Positions 53,946 through 64,000 of a DNA stretch of 64,000 bases are shown piece by piece. Below the pieces are notes generated by a model. That model saw nothing but the letters and a program-made list of their open reading frames with translations, was not told the origin of the DNA and searched no databases. How positions within the stretch are numbered: position 1 is the first letter of the stretch; each line of letters begins with the position of its first letter. Both the position numbers and the translations under genes were made by a program. Where the stretch lies: assembly GCA_011390275.1 (NCBI GenBank), contig JAABST010000013.1, forward strand, positions 1-64,000. Direction: 5' to 3'. The stretch is from Geitlerinema sp. S16 (lineage in GTDB: Bacteria; Cyanobacteriota; Cyanobacteriia; Cyanobacteriales; Geitlerinemataceae).

Positions 53946-56261
53946 ATGTCAACCGTGCCCGACTCCCCGTTTTCGCCTGAAGAAATTGCATCTGAAGGCA
54001 TCAAACCCGACGAATATAACGAAATCGTCGATCGCCTTGGGCGACATCCCAACAAAGCCGAGCTGGGGATGTTCGGCGTGATGTGGTCAGAACACTGCTG
54101 CTATAAAAACTCGCGGCCTTTGTTGAGCCAGTTTCCGACGACAGGCGATCGCGTTCTGGTCGGCCCCGGCGAAAATGCGGGCGTCGTGGACTTCGGCGAC
54201 GGTATCCGCCTCGCGTTTAAGATCGAATCGCACAATCATCCGTCGGCGATCGAGCCGTTCCAGGGCGCAGCCACCGGTGTTGGCGGCATTTTGCGCGACA
54301 TCTTCACGATGGGCGCCCGCCCGATCGCCGCGCTCAATTCACTGCGCTTCGGTCATCTCGAAGACGCCCGCAACCGCCGAATTTTTCAAGGCGTAGTTGA
54401 TGGGATCGCCACGTACGGGAATTGTTTTGGTGTGCCGACCGTCGGCGGTGAGGTGTACTTCGACCCGGCCTATAGCGGTAACCCGCTGGTGAATGCGATG
54501 GCGATCGGGCTGATGGAAACCGATGAGATCGTCAAATCCGGCGCGTCCGGTATCGGCAATCCCGTGATTTATGTCGGCTCCACCACCGGGCGCGACGGCA
54601 TGGGCGGCGCGAGTTTCGCCAGCGCCGAGCTAACCGATGACTCGATGGACGATCGCCCTGCCGTCCAGGTCGGTGATCCGTTCCTCGAAAAATGCCTGGT
54701 CGAAGCCTGCCTCGAAGCCTTCAAAACCGGCGCGGTGGTGGCCGCGCAAGACATGGGCGCAGCGGGTCTGACCTGCTCCACGTCGGAAATGGCCGCTAAC
54801 GGTGGTGTCGGCATCGAGCTTGATCTCGATAAGATCCCGTCGCGGGAAACGGGCATGGTTCCCTACGAATATTTGCTGTCGGAATCCCAGGAACGGATGC
54901 TGTTTGTGGGCGCGAAGGGTCGCGAGCAAGAACTGATCGATATTTTTGAGAATTGGGGTTTACAAGCGGTGGTCGCCGGTCGCGTGGTGGAGGAACCGGT
55001 GGTGCGGATTCTCTGGCATGGCGAAGTGGCAGCGAATATCCCCGCGTCGGCGCTGACGAGCAATACGCCGCTGTATAAACGTGAAGTGATGGTCGAGCCG
55101 CCGGAGTATGCCCAAACTGCGTGGGCGTGGTCGGTGGATTCGCTGCCCGACGCCAGTGCTACGGGAATCACGATCGCCGATCAAACCCAAACCTGGAGCG
55201 ACGTGCTCCTGACCCTGCTCGACACCCCGAGCCTCGCCTCGAAACGCTGGGTTTACCGCCAGTATGACCACCAGGTGCAAAACAACACCGTTCTGGTTCC
55301 CGGTGGTGGTGACGCGGCGGTGATTCGCTTGCGATCGGTTCTCGGTGGCGCGGAGTCTGAAACCCAACGCGGCTGTGCGGCGACGGTGGATTGCAATTCG
55401 CGCTATGTCTATCTCGATCCCCACGAAGGCGCAAAATACGTGGTGGCGGAAGCGGCACGGAACCTAAGCTGCGTCGGAGCCGAACCGGTGGCCGTGACCG
55501 ATAACCTTAATTTTGGTAGCCCTGAAAAGCCGATCGGCTATTGGCAACTCGCATCGGCCTGCGCCGGTTTGTCCGAGGCTTGCACCGCCTTTAACACCCC
55601 GGTCACCGGTGGTAATGTTTCGCTCTACAACGAAACCCTCGACTCCACCGGCAAACCGACACCGATCTATCCGACACCGGTGGTCGGCATGGTTGGCCTA
55701 GTCGAAGATGTGGCGAAAGTCGTCGGTCAGGCATTTCAAAGCGAAGGCGACGTGATTTATCTACTCGGTGCCAAGCAAGTGCCGACCCTGGGCGCGTCGG
55801 AATATCTGGCGACGATTCACGGCACGATCGCCGGAAAACCGCCGCGCGTAGACTACGACGCCGAACTCGCAGTACAGGCCGCCTGTCGTACGGGGATTCG
55901 TTCCGGCTGGGTTCGATCGGCGCATGATTGCGCGGAGGGCGGTCTGGCGGTGGCGATCGCGGAGTCGTGCATCGCGGGCGGCATCGGCGCGAGCGTGGAT
56001 GTGGCGAATGTCGCTAGCGGCGATCGCGTTGATGCGTTGCTGTTTGGCGAAACCGGGGCGCGGATTGTCGTGTCGGTGGCACGATCAAATGTGGCGACCT
56101 GGGAAGCGTTTTTAACGGAAAACCTGGGCGAAAACTGGTGTGAACTTGGTACGGTTCATGGTTCACAGCTAATCATCGAGAATCACGATACGGTGGTGAT
56201 CGATGCAGATCTGACCACGATCGCTGATCGCTTTAACACCGCGATCGAACGGCGTTTGTAG
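53946..56261 (+). CDS. purL: Phosphoribosylformylglycinamidine synthase subunit PurL
   Basis: The synthetase subunit of step four of purine synthesis, converting FGAR to FGAM with ATP and ammonia delivered from PurQ. The 771-residue length is that of small PurL acting with separate PurQ and PurS. Visible: [15 protein letters not shown] (about 40-54), [24 protein letters not shown] (about 92-115), [12 protein letters not shown], and the second half repeat GDAAVIRLR ... [13 protein letters not shown] ... [10 protein letters not shown]. The ATG at 53946 gives the usual N-terminus. Partners purS and purQ are not adjacent. Confidence 0.97.
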   Translation: MSTVPDSPFSPEEIASEGIKPDEYNEIVDRLGRHPNKAELGMFGVMWSEHCCYKNSRPLLSQFPTTGDRVLVGPGENAGVVDFGDGIRLAFKIESHNHPSAIEPFQGAATGVGGILRDIFTMGARPIAALNSLRFGHLEDARNRRIFQGVVDGIATYGNCFGVPTVGGEVYFDPAYSGNPLVNAMAIGLMETDEIVKSGASGIGNPVIYVGSTTGRDGMGGASFASAELTDDSMDDRPAVQVGDPFLEKCLVEACLEAFKTGAVVAAQDMGAAGLTCSTSEMAANGGVGIELDLDKIPSRETGMVPYEYLLSESQERMLFVGAKGREQELIDIFENWGLQAVVAGRVVEEPVVRILWHGEVAANIPASALTSNTPLYKREVMVEPPEYAQTAWAWSVDSLPDASATGITIADQTQTWSDVLLTLLDTPSLASKRWVYRQYDHQVQNNTVLVPGGGDAAVIRLRSVLGGAESETQRGCAATVDCNSRYVYLDPHEGAKYVVAEAARNLSCVGAEPVAVTDNLNFGSPEKPIGYWQLASACAGLSEACTAFNTPVTGGNVSLYNETLDSTGKPTPIYPTPVVGMVGLVEDVAKVVGQAFQSEGDVIYLLGAKQVPTLGASEYLATIHGTIAGKPPRVDYDAELAVQAACRTGIRSGWVRSAHDCAEGGLAVAIAESCIAGGIGASVDVANVASGDRVDALLFGETGARIVVSVARSNVATWEAFLTENLGENWCELGTVHGSQLIIENHDTVVIDADLTTIADRFNTAIERRL

Positions 56262-56370
56262 GATTGCAGCGACAGGTTGCAGCGTTGGGCGCAGGGCAAT
56301 GCGACCCAACGCGAGCCATTTATTTTTGTCTTTGTTTTAATCGAGTCAAGCCAAACCATTACCGATCGCC

Positions 56371-58182
56371 ATGACTGAAACCATTTCGACCGATCGCGCT
56401 ATCTCGACAAATCTTAGCCAAGACTGGGATCTGTCCGATTTATATGCTGGACTCGACGACCCCAAAATTGACGCCGATCTCGCCGAACTTCAAGCTCGAT
56501 CCAGCGAATTTCGTTTGACCTATCGCGGCAATGTTGCGATGTTGGGCGCGGGCGAAATTGCCGAAGCGTTGCAACAGCTCGAAGCGATCGGGCAAAAAAC
56601 CGATTACATCGTCGCCTATCCGATGTTGACGTTTTCGGCGAATACCCGCAATGAACAGGCGAAACAGGTGCAAGATCGCCTCCTCGAAGCGGCCACGGAT
56701 TTGGAAAATCTGCTGCTGTTTTTCGAGCTAGAGTTGAAAAATATCAGCGTCGAACGGCTGACCAAACTGCAAGCGAATCCCGCCCTCGCCGACTATCACC
56801 ACTACCTCCACCGGATCGCTATTGACCGCCCACATAAGCTATCTGAAGACGTTGAACAAACCCGCAATAAAGACAGCCTCACGGGTCGTCAAGCCTTTGT
56901 ACAACTGCGATCGGTGCATCTCGGCGAGCAGGAATATTCCCCGGTCACCCGCGCGGATGGCAGCAGCGCCACCACCGACGCCGAACTCAGTGCCCTGCTC
57001 TACGACGCCGACCCCGATCGTCGTCTCGCCGCCTACACCTCGGTGCGCGATGTCCTCCAGGAACACAATTCGCTTTACAGCTACATTCTCAACAGCGTCC
57101 TGCAAGACCACCGGCTCGAAAGCCAGATGCGATCGCACAATTCGACCCTGCATAAACAGCTCGTCGCCGATGAAGTCACCGAGTCGGTGTTTCGCGCCAT
57201 TATGGACGGTACACACCAGCGCTTCGATCTGTTCCAGCGCTACTACCGCATCAAAAGCAACGCCCTCAGTCAGCCGATCCGGATTTGCGATCTTTACGCT
57301 CCGTGGAGTACCGAACCGACACCCGCGATCGCCTATGACACCGGTGTCGCGACCCTGCTCGATGCCCTGACCCAGTTCGATGTTAATTACGCCCGCCGTG
57401 CGGAAGAATTTTTCCTGAATAATTGGGTTGATGCCAAGGTGCGACCCGGTAAGCGCGGCGGTGCATTTTGCGCCTACTATCACGGGAAACACAGCTATCT
57501 GCTGATGTCTTACACCGAGGATTACAACTCGCTGTTTACCCTGGCGCACGAGATGGGGCATGGGCTGCATTTTGCCTGGATTGACGATCGCCAAACGTTT
57601 TTTAATAGCAATCCGCCCCTGGTGAGCGCTGAGGTAGCCTCCACCTTTAACGAGCTGCTGTTGCTGGATTATTTGCTCGATCGGGCAGGCGACGATCCCG
57701 CCCTGCGTCGCGCTTTGCTCACCCAACATATCGAAGATCTGCTCAATCTGATCTTCCGCCAAAGCACGATCAGCCGCCTGGAACTGGCGCTGAATGAACG
57801 TGCCGCCAGTGGTACGATCACCCGCGATTTCGTCAACACCACCTGGCGCGACCTCTACGCCGAACTTTGCGGCGACAGTGTCGAACTGCTCGACGCCCAT
57901 CAATACGACTGGGCGCGGATCGGTCACATCTACTTCAAGCCGTTCTATTGCTACCAGTACACCGCCTCTAGCCTCGTCAGTCTCGCGTGCTACCAGCAGT
58001 ATCAAAAGCAAGGTAAGAATTTTATTCCGGGTTATTTTGATCTGCTCGCGTCCGGTGGCTCCGCGAATCAGTTTGAGTTGTTGCGGCAACACGTGGGCGT
58101 GGATCTGGAGGATACGGCGACGATCGTCAATGCGCTGAAGTACATCGAGCAGCGACTCGATGAGCTAGAAGCTACGCTGTAG
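56371..58182 (+). CDS. pepF: Oligoendopeptidase F (M3 family)
   Basis: A 603-residue zinc metallopeptidase that cleaves short peptides in the cytoplasm. The M3 catalytic motif is TLAHEMGHGLHF with zinc ligands His393 and His397 and catalytic Glu394; the third ligand Glu lies in LVSAEVASTFNELLLL about 25 residues on. N-terminal helical lobes (LSQDWDLSDLYAGLDDPKID) are typical of the PepF branch, and FCAYYHGKHSYLLMSY precedes the active site as in the family. It starts about 110 bp after purL on the same strand. There is no signal peptide. No peptide transporter is adjacent. Confidence 0.94.
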   Translation: MTETISTDRAISTNLSQDWDLSDLYAGLDDPKIDADLAELQARSSEFRLTYRGNVAMLGAGEIAEALQQLEAIGQKTDYIVAYPMLTFSANTRNEQAKQVQDRLLEAATDLENLLLFFELELKNISVERLTKLQANPALADYHHYLHRIAIDRPHKLSEDVEQTRNKDSLTGRQAFVQLRSVHLGEQEYSPVTRADGSSATTDAELSALLYDADPDRRLAAYTSVRDVLQEHNSLYSYILNSVLQDHRLESQMRSHNSTLHKQLVADEVTESVFRAIMDGTHQRFDLFQRYYRIKSNALSQPIRICDLYAPWSTEPTPAIAYDTGVATLLDALTQFDVNYARRAEEFFLNNWVDAKVRPGKRGGAFCAYYHGKHSYLLMSYTEDYNSLFTLAHEMGHGLHFAWIDDRQTFFNSNPPLVSAEVASTFNELLLLDYLLDRAGDDPALRRALLTQHIEDLLNLIFRQSTISRLELALNERAASGTITRDFVNTTWRDLYAELCGDSVELLDAHQYDWARIGHIYFKPFYCYQYTASSLVSLACYQQYQKQGKNFIPGYFDLLASGGSANQFELLRQHVGVDLEDTATIVNALKYIEQRLDELEATL

Positions 58183-58359
58183 TGCTGATAGCAAATCCTG
58201 GTCAGTGCCGGTTTATGAGTCTATATCCTTGGGCGGAACTCAGGCTACATTGGACGTAAAGCATGAGAGGCTAACATACCCATTGACTTGCACGTCTTTG
58301 GAATACTGAGCCTCTGGGGTGTTATTAGCCATCTCGACCCTGCTATTTGGTATGTTTTT

Positions 58360-59220
58360 ATGCAGTCTGTTCGCTTATTTCCGTCACACATCACCCGTCT
58401 ATTCTCGTCGCTAATCGATCGCCTGTTTCCCAAAATATGGCAACCGTTAATGACGCTCGCCATTTTGGGCGTGACGATCGCGGCGATTATTCTGGGTTCC
58501 ATCCAACAAGGCGTCGCGATCGAGTTCACCCCGCCCGATCGCAACGCCCCCGGTCGCGTGATCATCGATGGCGGTGGCGCACGCTTTAGCGCCGATAGTT
58601 TGCCGAGTCGTGGCGTACCGTCCCAGCCGATCGATGGTGGTGGCGCACGCTTCAGCGATTTTGACTTAACGATCACAGGCGAACGATCAATCACATCGGA
58701 CGGTATGGAATGCCCCGTTACGGCCTTAATTCCCGCTGCAAATTCTGGCCTGACTCTGTCGCCCTATCCACGTTTCTTTTTCCATATGCCGCCTTATCCC
58801 GGTGCGTCAGTCGCGTTTCGTTTAGAAACCGAGACCGGCGATCTGGTCTACGCGACTCAGTTTGTACCCGAAGCGCGTGACGGAACCTACGATATTGCCC
58901 TGCCCAACACGTCGAATTTGCCACCGCTGGAAGTTGGCGTGATGTACCGCTGGACGTTTGAGATTCCCGAACAGGATTTGATGCTGTCAGGGGGGATTCT
59001 GCGCGGCGAGGCTTCGACGGAGTTTGCGGCGGAACTAGAGGCGGCCTACCCGATCCAGCGTGTTCGCTTGTTAGCAGAAACTGGGATCTGGTTTGATGCC
59101 ATCAGCGAGGCGGCTGATCTCGTGCGTGGCGATCGCAGTCGTCCTGCTTACCAGCGATTGTGGAGTGAACTGCTTCAATCGGTTGATCTTCAGAAGATTG
59201 GCGATCGACCTCTACTGTAA
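58360..59220 (+). CDS. DUF928 family protein, predicted exported
   Basis: From the ATG at 58360 the protein has 286 residues; the frame is open from 58288 and the true start is uncertain. A basic N-terminus and a hydrophobic segment (LMTLAILGVTIAAIILGSI, about 29-47) act as signal or anchor. An 11-residue motif IDGGGARFS occurs twice 22 residues apart. Then comes the cyanobacterial DUF928 domain: CPVTALIPAANSGLTLSPYPRFFFHMP, YRWTFEIPEQDLMLSGGILR and a helical end ending YQRLWSELL. Family members are often encoded with CHASE2 or CHAT proteins; none is nearby here. Function is unknown; periplasmic location is inferred. Confidence 0.75.
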   Translation: MQSVRLFPSHITRLFSSLIDRLFPKIWQPLMTLAILGVTIAAIILGSIQQGVAIEFTPPDRNAPGRVIIDGGGARFSADSLPSRGVPSQPIDGGGARFSDFDLTITGERSITSDGMECPVTALIPAANSGLTLSPYPRFFFHMPPYPGASVAFRLETETGDLVYATQFVPEARDGTYDIALPNTSNLPPLEVGVMYRWTFEIPEQDLMLSGGILRGEASTEFAAELEAAYPIQRVRLLAETGIWFDAISEAADLVRGDRSRPAYQRLWSELLQSVDLQKIGDRPLL

Positions 59221-59257
59221 GCCTGCGATTCTTGCGATTTCTGCAATTCAACGCCGG

Positions 59258-60427
59258 TCATGACCCGTGATCGGCTGATATGGCTCCATAGAGGGTGGTG
59301 CGCTGCATCGCTGGACGCCCGATCGACCCGATCGCGGCGATCAGATCCGCCGGGGATTGACACGTACCGCCTTTCGCTCCGGCCATCGACGTGATGTGCT
59401 CCTCCATCAATGTGCCGCCAATATCGTTACAGCCCCAGCGCAACGCTTCGATCGCGCCGTCTAGTCCCAGCTTGACCCAGCTCGGCTGATGATTGACGAT
59501 CGTCGTCCCAAAAAATAATCGCGCCACCGCCGTCAATAACAGCGAATCGGCCAACACGGGCTGATCGCGCCCGACCCGTTTGCGTAACGGAGCCGGAGCC
59601 TGTTCACCAATGAACGGCAGCAGGATAAATTCACTAATGCGAGCGGGATAGTCGCGCTCGATCGCTCGTTGCTGGAGCGATCGAACCCGCTCATAATGCC
59701 GGATTTGCTGCTCCGGTGTTTCGATGTGACCGCAGAGCATTGTGCTGGTAGTGGGAACCCCCAACCGCAGCGCCGTTTCAACGACTTCGATCCAGGTGGC
59801 TGCGTTTAGCTTCTCCGGGCAAATCACCCGCCGCACGTCGTCATCCAGCACCTCCGCCGCCGTCCCCGGCAGCGAATCAACCCCCGCTTCCGCCAGCGCT
59901 TCGATCACCGCCGCCAAGCTCAGGCCATCTTCACGGGCGATGAATTCCACCTCCTGGGGTGAAAAGGCGTGGAGGTGAAGCTGTGGAAATGCCTGTTTCA
60001 GCTCAATGACGATCGCCCGGTAATAATCCAAGCTCGAACCGTTCAGCTTGGCTTCGGGATTGAGACCACCCTGCATACAAATTTCGGTAGCGTTACGCGC
60101 GACAGCGTCGGCGGCTTTGGTGACGATCGTCTCGCGATCGAGCCAGTAGGCATCCGCATCACCGGCATCGCGACGAAAGGCGCAAAAGCTACAGTGCTGC
60201 TCGCAAATATTGGTGAAGTTGATGTTGCGGTTGATTACGTAGGTGACGGTATCACCGACGAGGTGCTGTCGCAGGCGATCAGCGGCGTCGCGAATGGTGG
60301 CGATCGCCTCGGGATCGGTTTGTCGCAGTAGAAAGAGCGCATCTTCGGGCGAGAGTTTATCCGCAGGCGCGATCGCCCGTTCCAGCCGTATTTGCAGATC
60401 GTCAAGAGTTTGGGAAGAGAGCATCAT
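59258..60427 (-). CDS. cofH: F0 synthase subunit CofH (radical SAM)
   Basis: With CofG, it builds 7,8-didemethyl-8-hydroxy-5-deazariboflavin (F0/8-HDF) from tyrosine and a ribitylaminouracil; in cyanobacteria this is the antenna chromophore of DNA photolyase. The 389-residue radical SAM protein has the cluster motif CEQHCSFC (Cys75, Cys79, Cys82), preceded by [57 protein letters not shown] and [21 protein letters not shown] follow, all typical of CofH rather than CofG. Two Met codons (60427, 60424) are possible starts. CofG is not adjacent. Confidence 0.93.
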   Translation of the reverse strand: MMLSSQTLDDLQIRLERAIAPADKLSPEDALFLLRQTDPEAIATIRDAADRLRQHLVGDTVTYVINRNINFTNICEQHCSFCAFRRDAGDADAYWLDRETIVTKAADAVARNATEICMQGGLNPEAKLNGSSLDYYRAIVIELKQAFPQLHLHAFSPQEVEFIAREDGLSLAAVIEALAEAGVDSLPGTAAEVLDDDVRRVICPEKLNAATWIEVVETALRLGVPTTSTMLCGHIETPEQQIRHYERVRSLQQRAIERDYPARISEFILLPFIGEQAPAPLRKRVGRDQPVLADSLLLTAVARLFFGTTIVNHQPSWVKLGLDGAIEALRWGCNDIGGTLMEEHITSMAGAKGGTCQSPADLIAAIGSIGRPAMQRTTLYGAISADHGS

Positions 60428-60713
60428 AACGTCGGTATTGTGAGGGTTATCGTCAGCCGGTCAGAGGATGAGTGATGAGTTAGAGTGATGAGCTGACAAA
60501 CGCTGAAGCGCTTTGGAGTAGGACGTATTCGGGAGTATTTAGGATTAAGGTCGCTGTTCAATCGAGGCTGTAACCCACGCGCAGGTTTTAGGGCGTGTCA
60601 TCCATTAATCGTAGAACCTCGATCGGGCAAGCTGTTGAACGCCCGACCCAACACAAAAACAGGAGATGTAACCCTTGCTGGGTCAACGCTAGAAATTTAA
60701 TTAATGACAGCCC

Positions 60714-61709
60714 CTAGCTTGAGCTGCGATCGCCCAGATCTCCCCGCAGGTAAACATCGAGATCCAGCTTGGCCTGTTCGACCGAAAAGACATGCAGACT
60801 AAAATCCTCAGACAGTGCCTGACACACCCGACTCCCGCGTACGCTGTTTCCTTTGGAGTCGAGCCGTGGCGAAAACGTACCGATGCCCAGTTTATTGGGT
60901 GAAACGGCTGTGATGCCGCCACCCACGCCGCTTTTGGCCGGTATGCCAATGTGATACGCCCACTCGCCAGAATAGTCGTACATCCCGCAGGTCAGCATGA
61001 CGCTAATCACGTCTTTGACATACTGGCTGTCGATCGCCCGTACGCCCGTCACCGGATTCACGCCACCATTGGCCAAGGTCGCCGCCATCATCGCCAAATC
61101 GTGAGCATTGACCAGGATGGCGCACTGTTGAAAGTATAAATCGAGGGTTTCATCGATACGCGGGGTTACCATGCCAAAATTCAGCATGAGATAGGCGATC
61201 GCGCGGTTGCGATGTCCCGTCGTTTTTTCCGAGAGAAACACCGGCACATTGATGTCATGCGATCGCCCCGTGTAGCGCTCAAACATATCGAGCATTCGCT
61301 TCAGCCGCTCGACTGCATCTTTGCCCTGCACGAGATCCGTCGTGGCGATCGCCCCGGCATTCACCATCGGATTATAAGGACGATTGGTAACTTCATCGAG
61401 GACGATCGCGTTAAACGCTTCACCCGTCGGCTCGACACTCACGCGACGATTGACATATTCGCGGCCACAATCTTCCAGCGCTAGCCCGTACACAAACGCC
61501 TTGGCGATCGACTGAATCGTAAACAGTTGGCGACTGTCGCCCACCTCGAAACATTGCCCATCTTTCGTGACCACACAGAGGCCAAACCACTCCGGTTTTG
61601 CGAGCGCTAGCTCAGGAATGTAGTCCGCGACTTTGCCATCGTCGATCGCGGCATAGCGTTGGTGTACATCGCGAAGATAGGCGTCAAACAATGGTGAATC
61701 CGCATCCAT
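60714..61709 (-). CDS. glsA: Glutaminase A
   Basis: A 331-residue serine-dependent beta-lactamase-fold enzyme hydrolysing glutamine to glutamate and ammonia. The catalytic motif [10 protein letters not shown] has Ser67 and Lys70, and the family blocks [49 protein letters not shown] and [28 protein letters not shown] are all present. The length slightly exceeds E. coli YbaS/YneH (about 310). It begins 11 bases after the stop of the upstream HD-domain gene on the same strand, so the two are very likely co-transcribed and perhaps functionally coupled. Confidence 0.95.
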   Translation of the reverse strand: MDADSPLFDAYLRDVHQRYAAIDDGKVADYIPELALAKPEWFGLCVVTKDGQCFEVGDSRQLFTIQSIAKAFVYGLALEDCGREYVNRRVSVEPTGEAFNAIVLDEVTNRPYNPMVNAGAIATTDLVQGKDAVERLKRMLDMFERYTGRSHDINVPVFLSEKTTGHRNRAIAYLMLNFGMVTPRIDETLDLYFQQCAILVNAHDLAMMAATLANGGVNPVTGVRAIDSQYVKDVISVMLTCGMYDYSGEWAYHIGIPAKSGVGGGITAVSPNKLGIGTFSPRLDSKGNSVRGSRVCQALSEDFSLHVFSVEQAKLDLDVYLRGDLGDRSSS

Positions 61710-61720
61710 CAGAAAACCAA

Positions 61721-63112
61721 CTACACCGCACGAGCAATTTTAAAGACGCTGGCTCGCTGACCTGACAAATCGATCTCAGCTTGAGTGAGAACACTCACGA
61801 TATCGATATCGTCGGTTTTGAGCGCTTCGTGACGCAAAAACTCTTCCGAACCCATTTCACCGTTCAAGAACGATTTCGCTGAGATGAGAATATCCGTGAG
61901 CGACCCAAAACCAATGCCTTTGACGATAAACGTCGCGATCGGCGAATTTTTGAGGTCATAGGCCGATTCTTGCGTGCGCCCTTTGCTGAGCAGTTCCAGC
62001 ACGTTGGCCTCACGCTCGTTGCGGGGCTTCGAGTCGAGGTGAGAGAGATCGGGCAAAAAGTGTTCTAGAGCCGGAGTTTGGACGCCCGCTTCTGGGAATT
62101 CGCCCATCATGGTCGAGATGTGGACGTTGCGACCCAGACGATAGGAGAGCGCTTCGATAATGGCGATCGTGATGAGTTTGATGCCCAAATAGAGCTGTGC
62201 CGTTTCGAGGTTGTTTTGGGTGTTGCTAAGTAGAGTTTGATAAATCGAGTCTTCCGGCTCGTGTTTATATTGTGAAAAGACCACTTCTGGCTTGAGGAAG
62301 TTAATAAATCCTTCCATTTTCTGGATTGATCGTCGATAGCCGCGCACTGTGTAGGAATTTGCACCAATCAGCTCGTGATTGGTCTCGGGAAGTAAATTCC
62401 AGGTGTTATCGAGAAATTCGGCGGGGTTTTCGAGGGCAAAGTTTTCCACGTCGCGATTGGCGAGCCGTACCGATCGCTTCACGGTATCAACAATCTCGAT
62501 CTCGCTCATCCCCAGGTCAAACTGTTCGTTAGCCATGACAATATTGTAATGGAGATCATCGCAGGCGGTACGGCCATTGTGAGCCGCGCCCCGAAACGGA
62601 ATGGTCGCTTCAATGCACGCCGCAATCTGGGTTAGGTGCATCCACGACAAAAACGGCTGCATGACCTTCACGGCAATTACAGCGCTCAGAAATTCGTTTT
62701 GGCCGCGAAATGGATCGAGCTTTTGGCCGCAGGCAAAGCCAAAAATCGTGCAAACCAGATCGAATTCGCGATCGTGATCGCACTCATCCTCTTCAAAGAT
62801 CGAAAGCTGGCCGTTGACTTCGCAGATGTGCGGTGAGATGTAGCGGCTAATGTTGAGATTGATGCCGCCATCGACCTGGACATAGACCAAATCGTGGAAC
62901 AGCGCCGCCAGCACTTCGATTGGATCGCCCGAGCCACCCACCTCAAAAATATGTGAAGGAGTATGAAAGTGTCGCCACTGGCCACTCATAGTTTGAATGA
63001 TCAAGTCGGAGATCGCCTCAAGATCGGAGCGGTCAGCAGTCGTGCCGAGTTGCTCAAGCGAACCTGCAAGGCCATCTAAACACTTTTTGTAAGCAACTTT
63101 TAGATCCATCAA
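61721..63112 (-). CDS. HD-superfamily-like protein of unknown function, first gene of a unit with glsA
   Basis: A 463-residue soluble protein. The N-terminal domain has [12 protein letters not shown] (His48, His50, His54) followed by [15 protein letters not shown] with the His73-Asp74 pair, an arrangement like predicted HD phosphohydrolases of the COG4339 type. The spacing and ALFHDLVY fit, but no third metal-binding His is assigned confidently. The remaining 330 residues are largely helical with no pattern I recognise (e.g. [38 protein letters not shown]). The ATG at 63112 is one codon before a second Met... both fit. The tight linkage to glutaminase suggests a nitrogen-related role, which is inference only. 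Confidence 0.7.
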   Translation of the reverse strand: MMDLKVAYKKCLDGLAGSLEQLGTTADRSDLEAISDLIIQTMSGQWRHFHTPSHIFEVGGSGDPIEVLAALFHDLVYVQVDGGINLNISRYISPHICEVNGQLSIFEEDECDHDREFDLVCTIFGFACGQKLDPFRGQNEFLSAVIAVKVMQPFLSWMHLTQIAACIEATIPFRGAAHNGRTACDDLHYNIVMANEQFDLGMSEIEIVDTVKRSVRLANRDVENFALENPAEFLDNTWNLLPETNHELIGANSYTVRGYRRSIQKMEGFINFLKPEVVFSQYKHEPEDSIYQTLLSNTQNNLETAQLYLGIKLITIAIIEALSYRLGRNVHISTMMGEFPEAGVQTPALEHFLPDLSHLDSKPRNEREANVLELLSKGRTQESAYDLKNSPIATFIVKGIGFGSLTDILISAKSFLNGEMGSEEFLRHEALKTDDIDIVSVLTQAEIDLSGQRASVFKIARAV

Positions 63113-63617
63113 ACTCGCTGGTGTTTTCCCTGATGCGGTGCTTTATTTACGAACTGTGGTTGATCGCTATGCTCTCCTTGCAAGCATAGCTTGAAGTCTT
63201 ACGTTTTGGGGGTAGTGACTGACCCCGCAGCTCGTAAAACTTGCCGCGCGATGTTGGAGGGGTTTGGTGTCGTGCTCGATCGCTCTAGAGTCGGCGTTCT
63301 AACGGGTTACATGATACGAGAGGGTTGGTTCATTGCTTTGGGGGAAGGCGTATTGGCGATCGCGATCATTACGAAATCACCGCCAATTTAGCTCAAAACG
63401 TCAATATTTCCGCATATTTATCCGCATATTCTGCGTATCTATACGCTGTGCCGCCTTGGTATCGATTCGTGCAAGAGGTCTACTGATCGGAGGCTGAGAT
63501 TACACCGAGATTAAAGGCCGTTTCGCGAAGACCGGGGTGAGCTTACAGCGTATTCTGGTTCGAGTGAGTGTGAATGTTTGCTTGATTCGCCTCCATCGTT
63601 AACCTTTTTTGCCCGCT
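63113..63617. other. Divergent promoter region, about 500 bp
   Basis: It lies between the HD-domain/glsA unit and the glycosyltransferase. The open frame at 63191-63391 (+) has no recognisable product or ribosome-binding site. Imperfect repeats of CGCATATT type (about 63411-63432) are the only structure noticed. Confidence 0.4.
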
Positions 63618-64000
63618 ATGCCCTTCGACTCGTCATCTCGATCCGCGTCATTTTCGTGGCTGAATACCAGCATCGCGATCGCTATTGTCCTGGGAATTGC
63701 CTTTCGTTTCTATAACCTGGGGCTCAAGGTGTATTGGTTTGACGAGACGATGACCTCACTCCGGATCTCCGGCTGGAACCAAGCCGAATGGGTCGTCGCT
63801 GCCTTCAATGGTCAACCGACCTTAGCGGGCGATTTTGTCGCGACCTATCAATATCCAGATCCAGATTTACCCTGGTCGGAAACGATTAGCGCCCTAGCAA
63901 CCCATCCGGAACACTCCCCGCTTTATTACGTGGCGGTGCGGCTGTGGTGCGCGATCGTCCCCCATACCGTCGGGTTTGTCCGCCAACTCTCGGCCTGGAT
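63618..64000 (+). CDS. Polytopic glycosyltransferase-like protein (GT39/ArnT type), N-terminal part, cut by window edge
   Basis: The frame is open from the ATG at 63618 to the end of the window (127 codons). After a Ser-rich start comes a first membrane helix (TSIAIAIVLGIAFRFYNLG), then KVYWFDETMTSLRISGW: an Asp-Glu pair in the first periplasmic loop is the catalytic position in GT-C glycosyltransferases of the GT39/GT83 type. THPEHSPLYYVAVRLW, further on, matches the conserved H/P-P-LYY element after the loop. It probably transfers a sugar from a lipid carrier on the outer face of the membrane. The rest of the protein is outside the window, so the family call is provisional. Confidence 0.75.
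   Translation, partial: MPFDSSSRSASFSWLNTSIAIAIVLGIAFRFYNLGLKVYWFDETMTSLRISGWNQAEWVVAAFNGQPTLAGDFVATYQYPDPDLPWSETISALATHPEHSPLYYVAVRLWCAIVPHTVGFVRQLSAW

Noticed and set aside
56839..58092. 417-residue - strand frame opposite pepF
   Set aside because: It is the antisense of a well-supported M3 peptidase; long antisense frames are expected from the strong codon bias.
63191..63391. 66-residue + strand frame before the glycosyltransferase
   Set aside because: No recognisable features; probably chance in the promoter region.

Overview
The window is chromosomal DNA from a cyanobacterium. The evidence is: the HIP1 octamer GCGATCGC is scattered densely through genes and spacers; the C-terminal half of a split DNA polymerase III alpha gene carries a C-intein (dnaE-c), an arrangement known from cyanobacteria; there is a phytochrome with its Rcp-type regulator and a second bilin-type photoreceptor kinase; and several families essentially limited to cyanobacteria occur (DUF3288, DUF3493, DUF1574, DUF928, XisH/XisI). 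The genus cannot be fixed from the sequence. Most genes are single transcription units on alternating strands, with few operons. No tRNA, rRNA, CRISPR array or prophage was seen.

Layout. 1-1 kb: the 3' end of an IS200/IS605-type tnpB with its right-end hairpin, inserted into xisH, whose C-terminal remnant survives before intact xisI. 1-9 kb: ilvE, an ACL5-like aminopropyltransferase, an MscS channel, a DUF3288 protein, dnaE-c, rtcB and a secreted unknown. 8.8-9.3 kb: a cluster of small inverted-repeat (MITE-like) elements. 9.3-21 kb: a CtpA-type protease, a phosphoribosyltransferase, a DUF3493 protein, ilvB, a TPR protein, a RseP-type site-2 protease, ppc and a small membrane protein. 21.5-26.5 kb: a DUF1574 SGNH protein with repeated N-terminal modules, an orphan ABC ATPase and hemJ. 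27-36 kb: a 1508-residue hybrid kinase, cdsA, cbiT, ychF and a KefB-type antiporter.

37-45 kb is the most distinctive block, four signalling genes in a row on the + strand: a bacteriophytochrome-type (CphB-like) histidine kinase whose bilin cysteine lies in the N-terminal PAS region, its Rcp-like single-domain regulator, a hybrid kinase whose GAF domain has the two-cysteine signature of DXCF cyanobacteriochromes, and a REC-HisKA-HATPase-REC protein whose phospho-accepting His is replaced by Tyr and whose ATP boxes are degraded. This looks like a light-sensing phosphorelay with a pseudokinase as its last member. It is the best candidate here for something under-described.

45-64 kb: recG, two small stress-type proteins (a 47-residue lmo0937-like membrane protein and CsbD), an intracellular alpha-amylase with a changed active-site motif, a filamentous-haemagglutinin-type exoprotein, purL, pepF, a DUF928 protein, cofH, a two-gene unit of a HD-domain protein and glutaminase, and the start of a polytopic glycosyltransferase cut by the window edge.
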